From: Ramicandelaber brevisporus
Lineage: Eukaryota; Kickxellomycota; Ramicandelaberales; Ramicandelaberaceae
DNA length: 15,624 nucleotides
Reading direction: 5' to 3'
Assembly: GCA_025201865.1 (NCBI GenBank)
Contig: MU602749.1
Coordinates: forward strand, 1 to 15,624
Made by a program: the position numbers and the translations under genes. Below, piece after piece: positions 13,580-15,624 of the stretch. Positions within the stretch are counted from its first letter, which is position 1, and the number at the start of each line of letters is the position of its first letter. The notes beneath the pieces are model-generated. The model saw only the letters and a list, made by a program, of their open reading frames with translations. It did no database searches and was not told where the DNA came from.

Positions 13580-14723
13580 GTTCAAAGTTAGGATCATCAA
13601 TCTCAAACCAGTCAGCATCGCCTTCAGAGACGACTGGATACGATGCTGGATCAAATCCGACAGGAATGTGATATGACATGCTGACTTCGGACGATGGAGA
13701 TGTTGGTGATCGCGGAGATGTGGGCTCTGTTAATGCTGTTGAGATGGATGCTGATGAGTTGACAAATGTATCTAAGATTCGCGTATTGTACGATCCGCAT
13801 GAGCTGCACTTGTGATAGTCGAATCTGAGTGCTACTTCAGAGTGTTCGCTGCAATCGTTACAGGCGATGCTGGCTCGTCTGTTTGCAAACTCTGGAGGCA
13901 TTGGCTGTGCTGCTACAAGCTTATCGAGTCGTTCAAACAGGCCAGTTGCATCAACCGCGCTCTTCATGCACAGCGGGCATTGATAGTAGCCAGCGGCTGT
14001 TGCTTGCTGGCGACATTCGAGGTGCATAGCGTGGCCGCAGCCTGGGGCAATTGTGATGTCGCGGCGGGATGTTTGCATGTACTCGCCGCAGATTGGGCAA
14101 TCACTGTCGAGACTGCGCTCGATACAGCGGTGATTGTTGCGCAGATCAACGCTCAAGCATACGCCGCAGGTATCACAGTGGAAGAAGTCGTTCTGGTTTC
14201 CGCGTCGGCACATTCCGCAGGCGTCGCAGTGGAAGATGCCAGTGTTTGCGGAATCGTCGTCCCAGAGATGGCAGGTGTCGCAGTAGTACGCGGACATCTG
14301 CTGTCCACAGCCACCGACTGATGTCTGGCAGAATTGACTGGCGGGTTGTTGCAGTTCGCAGAGTGTGCATATCATTGTGGCGATGCTATATCGATCGAGG
14401 GTTGCTGTGCACCCATTCGAAGATGGAGCGTGCTGGTCGTGGCAGAGTCTGCATGGAAAGAAGGAGCCGCAGCACGGCGCCTTAATCGAACAAGAGCGTT
14501 CGTAATGCTCACATCCAGGACGACGGTCTGAGCGTAGTTGATGTTGTGATTGTTGTTTCTGGTGCTGGTAGTGGTTGTTGCTGTTGTTGTTGTGCGAGTG
14601 AACCGAGGCATGTCCGAGTGACTGAACGAAGGCAGCCTGCATATCACGCGCACGCTGCTCGGGCGATTTGCTGTGGTCCGAATGGATTGCGCGAAGACGC
14701 TGGCCGATATCCGCAGACAACAT
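13572..14723 (-). CDS. RCHY1/Pirh2-type CHY-zinc-finger RING E3 ubiquitin ligase
   Basis: A 383-residue protein with the full domain order of the RCHY1/Pirh2 (plant MIEL1/BTS-like RING module) family. A polar N-terminal arm (1-68) has a His/Asn/Gln-rich repeat. The CHY zinc finger is at about 70-145 (GCEHYERSCSIKAPCC, CRLCHD). The CTCHY finger is at about 146-203 (YYCDTCHLWDDD, FHCDACGMCRRG, FFHCDTCGVCL, NHRC). A RING-H2 domain follows at 209-252 (CPICGEYM, CGHAMHLEC, CPLC). A C-terminal zinc ribbon is at 289-309 (CNDC, CSSC) with an acidic tail containing a Thr/Ser-Pro repeat (334-343). All visible Cys/His ligands are in place, so it should be an active ubiquitin ligase in cytosol or nucleus. 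Human RCHY1 has about 261 residues; the excess here is the two low-complexity arms. An ATG at 14900 would add 59 mostly hydrophobic/Ser/Cys residues from a CT-rich leader, so 14723 is preferred. Confidence 0.93.
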   Translation of the reverse strand: MLSADIGQRLRAIHSDHSKSPEQRARDMQAAFVQSLGHASVHSHNNNSNNHYQHQKQQSQHQLRSDRRPGCEHYERSCSIKAPCCGSFFPCRLCHDQHAPSSNGCTATLDRYSIATMICTLCELQQPASQFCQTSVGGCGQQMSAYYCDTCHLWDDDSANTGIFHCDACGMCRRGNQNDFFHCDTCGVCLSVDLRNNHRCIERSLDSDCPICGEYMQTSRRDITIAPGCGHAMHLECRQQATAAGYYQCPLCMKSAVDATGLFERLDKLVAAQPMPPEFANRRASIACNDCSEHSEVALRFDYHKCSSCGSYNTRILDTFVNSSASISTALTEPTSPRSPTSPSSEVSMSYHIPVGFDPASYPVVSEGDADWFEIDDPNFEPI

Positions 14724-15290
14724 TACGACGCAAACTGATGGACAGACACAAAAAAGGCGAGTGAATAAAGAGGAAGCAGAGGACGAAGGTCCAAGAGAGG
14801 AGCAGAGGAGCACAAAAGCAGAGAAGCAGAAGGGGAGGAGGAGGGGGAAGTGCACTTCGTCGTCGTCGCATGCGGCAGGTGTTGGCTGGGAGAAGTGCAT
14901 TAGTAACTATCCAGATGACGCCATCGAAATACAAAAAGAAAAGGCAAAAAAACCGATGGCGCAATCCCAGAAATTGGCATCACAAAAAATTACTGGTCCC
15001 CACCCAACACAAACAGCAACAACAACAACAGCAACACAATGTAATGCAAAGTGTATCACGACAAGTTGGCAGGCAGCACAAAAGACATGACACTGCGATA
15101 CTCTCTGCATTCAACATGATGATATTCACTCCTATGGAACAATCCTATGATTGCCTGGCTCCTATAGCCGACAATGGCGGTGTTACAGTTTTGATGCGCC
15201 GATTACCACAACAAGTCACAAATTGAAACTTTTCAGCAGCCAATAGAAACGAATGTTGAGCACTTGAAAGCGAACTGATTGGAAAAGATT
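14724..15290. promoter_or_regulatory. Promoter/leader of the E3-ligase gene and spacer to the tRNA
   Basis: A 567-bp non-coding stretch. Next to the ligase start the transcript strand is strongly pyrimidine-rich (plus strand GA-rich, 14760-14850). A CAACAA-type tract lies at about 15007-15036. CCAAT boxes occur at 15240-15244 (plus) and as ATTGG at 15278-15282. The pol III terminator of the tRNA lies at its right end. No ATG frame of interest is seen. Confidence 0.45.
15283..15286 (-). terminator. Pol III T4 terminator of tRNA-Leu
   Basis: Four consecutive T on the minus strand, five bases past the discriminator base of the tRNA. This is the normal minimal RNA polymerase III stop signal. Confidence 0.65.
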
Positions 15291-15372
15291 TGCCACCTGT
15301 GGGGATCGAACCCACGATCCCAATGGGGAGTGGTGCTTAAAACCACCGCCTTAACCGCTCGGCCAAAGTGAC
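15291..15372 (-). tRNA. tRNA-Leu(TAA), nuclear type, no intron
   Basis: An 82-nt cloverleaf on the minus strand. The 7-bp acceptor stem GTCACTT/AGGTGGC pairs throughout, with two G-U pairs, and the discriminator is A, as in leucine tRNAs. The D arm carries the A box TGGCCGAGCGG. The anticodon stem GTGGT/ACCAC encloses the loop TTTAAGC, so the anticodon is TAA (reads UUA). A class II long variable arm of about 14 nt has a CCC/GGG stem. The T arm is GTGGG-TTCGATC-CCCAC and contains the B box. CCA is not encoded, as expected for a eukaryotic nuclear gene. No intron follows the anticodon. Confidence 0.95.
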
Positions 15373-15532
15373 TTCTTTCTTTGGAAGACGAAGTTTTATT
15401 TCGTGCCTAGCACACAGCAGTTGGTTGAAGAGTGTGCAATCAAAATTGACATCCAAATTCAGGTATTGGCCAGTTCAACACTCTCATTGTTTCGATTGTA
15501 ATCGGTCTCATCTCCACTTTGGTGTCGAAAGG
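15373..15532. other. Spacer between tRNA and right-edge gene
   Basis: Upstream region of both the tRNA (minus) and the possible plus-strand gene. No clear TATA box or repeat is seen. Confidence 0.35.
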
Positions 15533-15624
15533 ATGCCTCCAGTCTTCGGCATGATTCTCTTCGCTGGCGCATTTGGCATTCTGCCCTCTGCACCTGGCGC
15601 TGGCCAGATTCTCGAGTCTCTTGG
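15533..15624 (+). CDS. Possible 5' end of a gene cut by the window edge
   Basis: From the ATG at 15533 the frame is open for 30 codons to the end of the window. The start of the product (MPPVFGMILFAGAFGILPS) is hydrophobic, as in a signal anchor, mitochondrial or membrane protein, and is followed by a Gly/Ala/Pro turn. Codons are C/T-ending and free of AGA, like the well-supported genes here. The opposite strand is also open over the same bases, but needs five AGA codons and ends at 15508-15510, so I prefer plus. Function cannot be told from 30 residues. Confidence 0.4.
   Translation, partial: MPPVFGMILFAGAFGILPSAPGAGQILESL

Noticed and set aside
14724-14900. N-terminal extension of the RING ligase from the ATG at 14900, giving a signal-anchor-like start
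   Set aside because: The hydrophobicity comes from a CT-rich leader. The RCHY1 family has no membrane anchor, and the ATG at 14723 gives a normal N terminus.
15508-15624. Minus-strand C-terminal fragment at the right edge
   Set aside because: It is open but uses five AGA codons in under 40, unlike the CGN-preferring genes here. The plus frame fits better, though neither is certain.

Overview
The window looks like nuclear DNA of an intron-poor eukaryote, most likely a fungus, possibly outside the Dikarya. This rests on uninterrupted reading frames of up to 1048 codons, a type II tRNA-Leu with internal pol III boxes, small Ser/Thr-rich proteins with a signal peptide and a GPI-type tail, a TALE homeodomain regulator with Gln-rich arms, a spliceosome subunit (SF3B5), a RCHY1/Pirh2-type ubiquitin ligase, a 6-pyruvoyl-tetrahydropterin synthase and a TTLL12-like protein. 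The lineage is an inference; no gene here fixes it, and an intron-poor non-fungal opisthokont is not excluded.

Left part (1-5968), all called genes on the minus strand: an unrecognised 317-residue protein (575-1528), a small Ser-rich GPI-type cell-surface protein (1980-2456), and a large TALE homeobox transcription factor (2822-5968). About 2 kb of apparently non-coding DNA lies upstream of the homeobox gene. It carries a pentanucleotide tract, a minisatellite of six 132-bp units (6490-7281), a CAA/CAG tract and a pyrimidine mirror repeat.

Middle part (7998-12744): a 97-residue secreted or GPI-type protein (minus) is divergent from an unrecognised 188-residue protein (plus) across a 398-bp spacer. 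Next comes a very compact head-to-head pair, SF3B5 (minus, 9371-9745) and a 962-residue TTLL12-like protein (plus, 9856-12744), with only 110 bp between start codons. The TTLL12-like protein is the most striking object in the window. A UBA-like segment and a NudC-type CS domain are inserted into the N-terminal half of the TTLL12 fold, and the C-terminal TTL/ATP-grasp region appears to have lost its nucleotide- and metal-binding residues.

Right part (12865-15624): a PTPS-family enzyme (minus), a CHY/CTCHY/RING E3 ligase (minus), a tRNA-Leu(TAA) (minus), and the first 30 codons of a possible gene running off the right edge (plus). The genes do not form one pathway. Several belong to general eukaryotic machinery: splicing, ubiquitination, pterin synthesis and cytoskeleton or chaperone functions.
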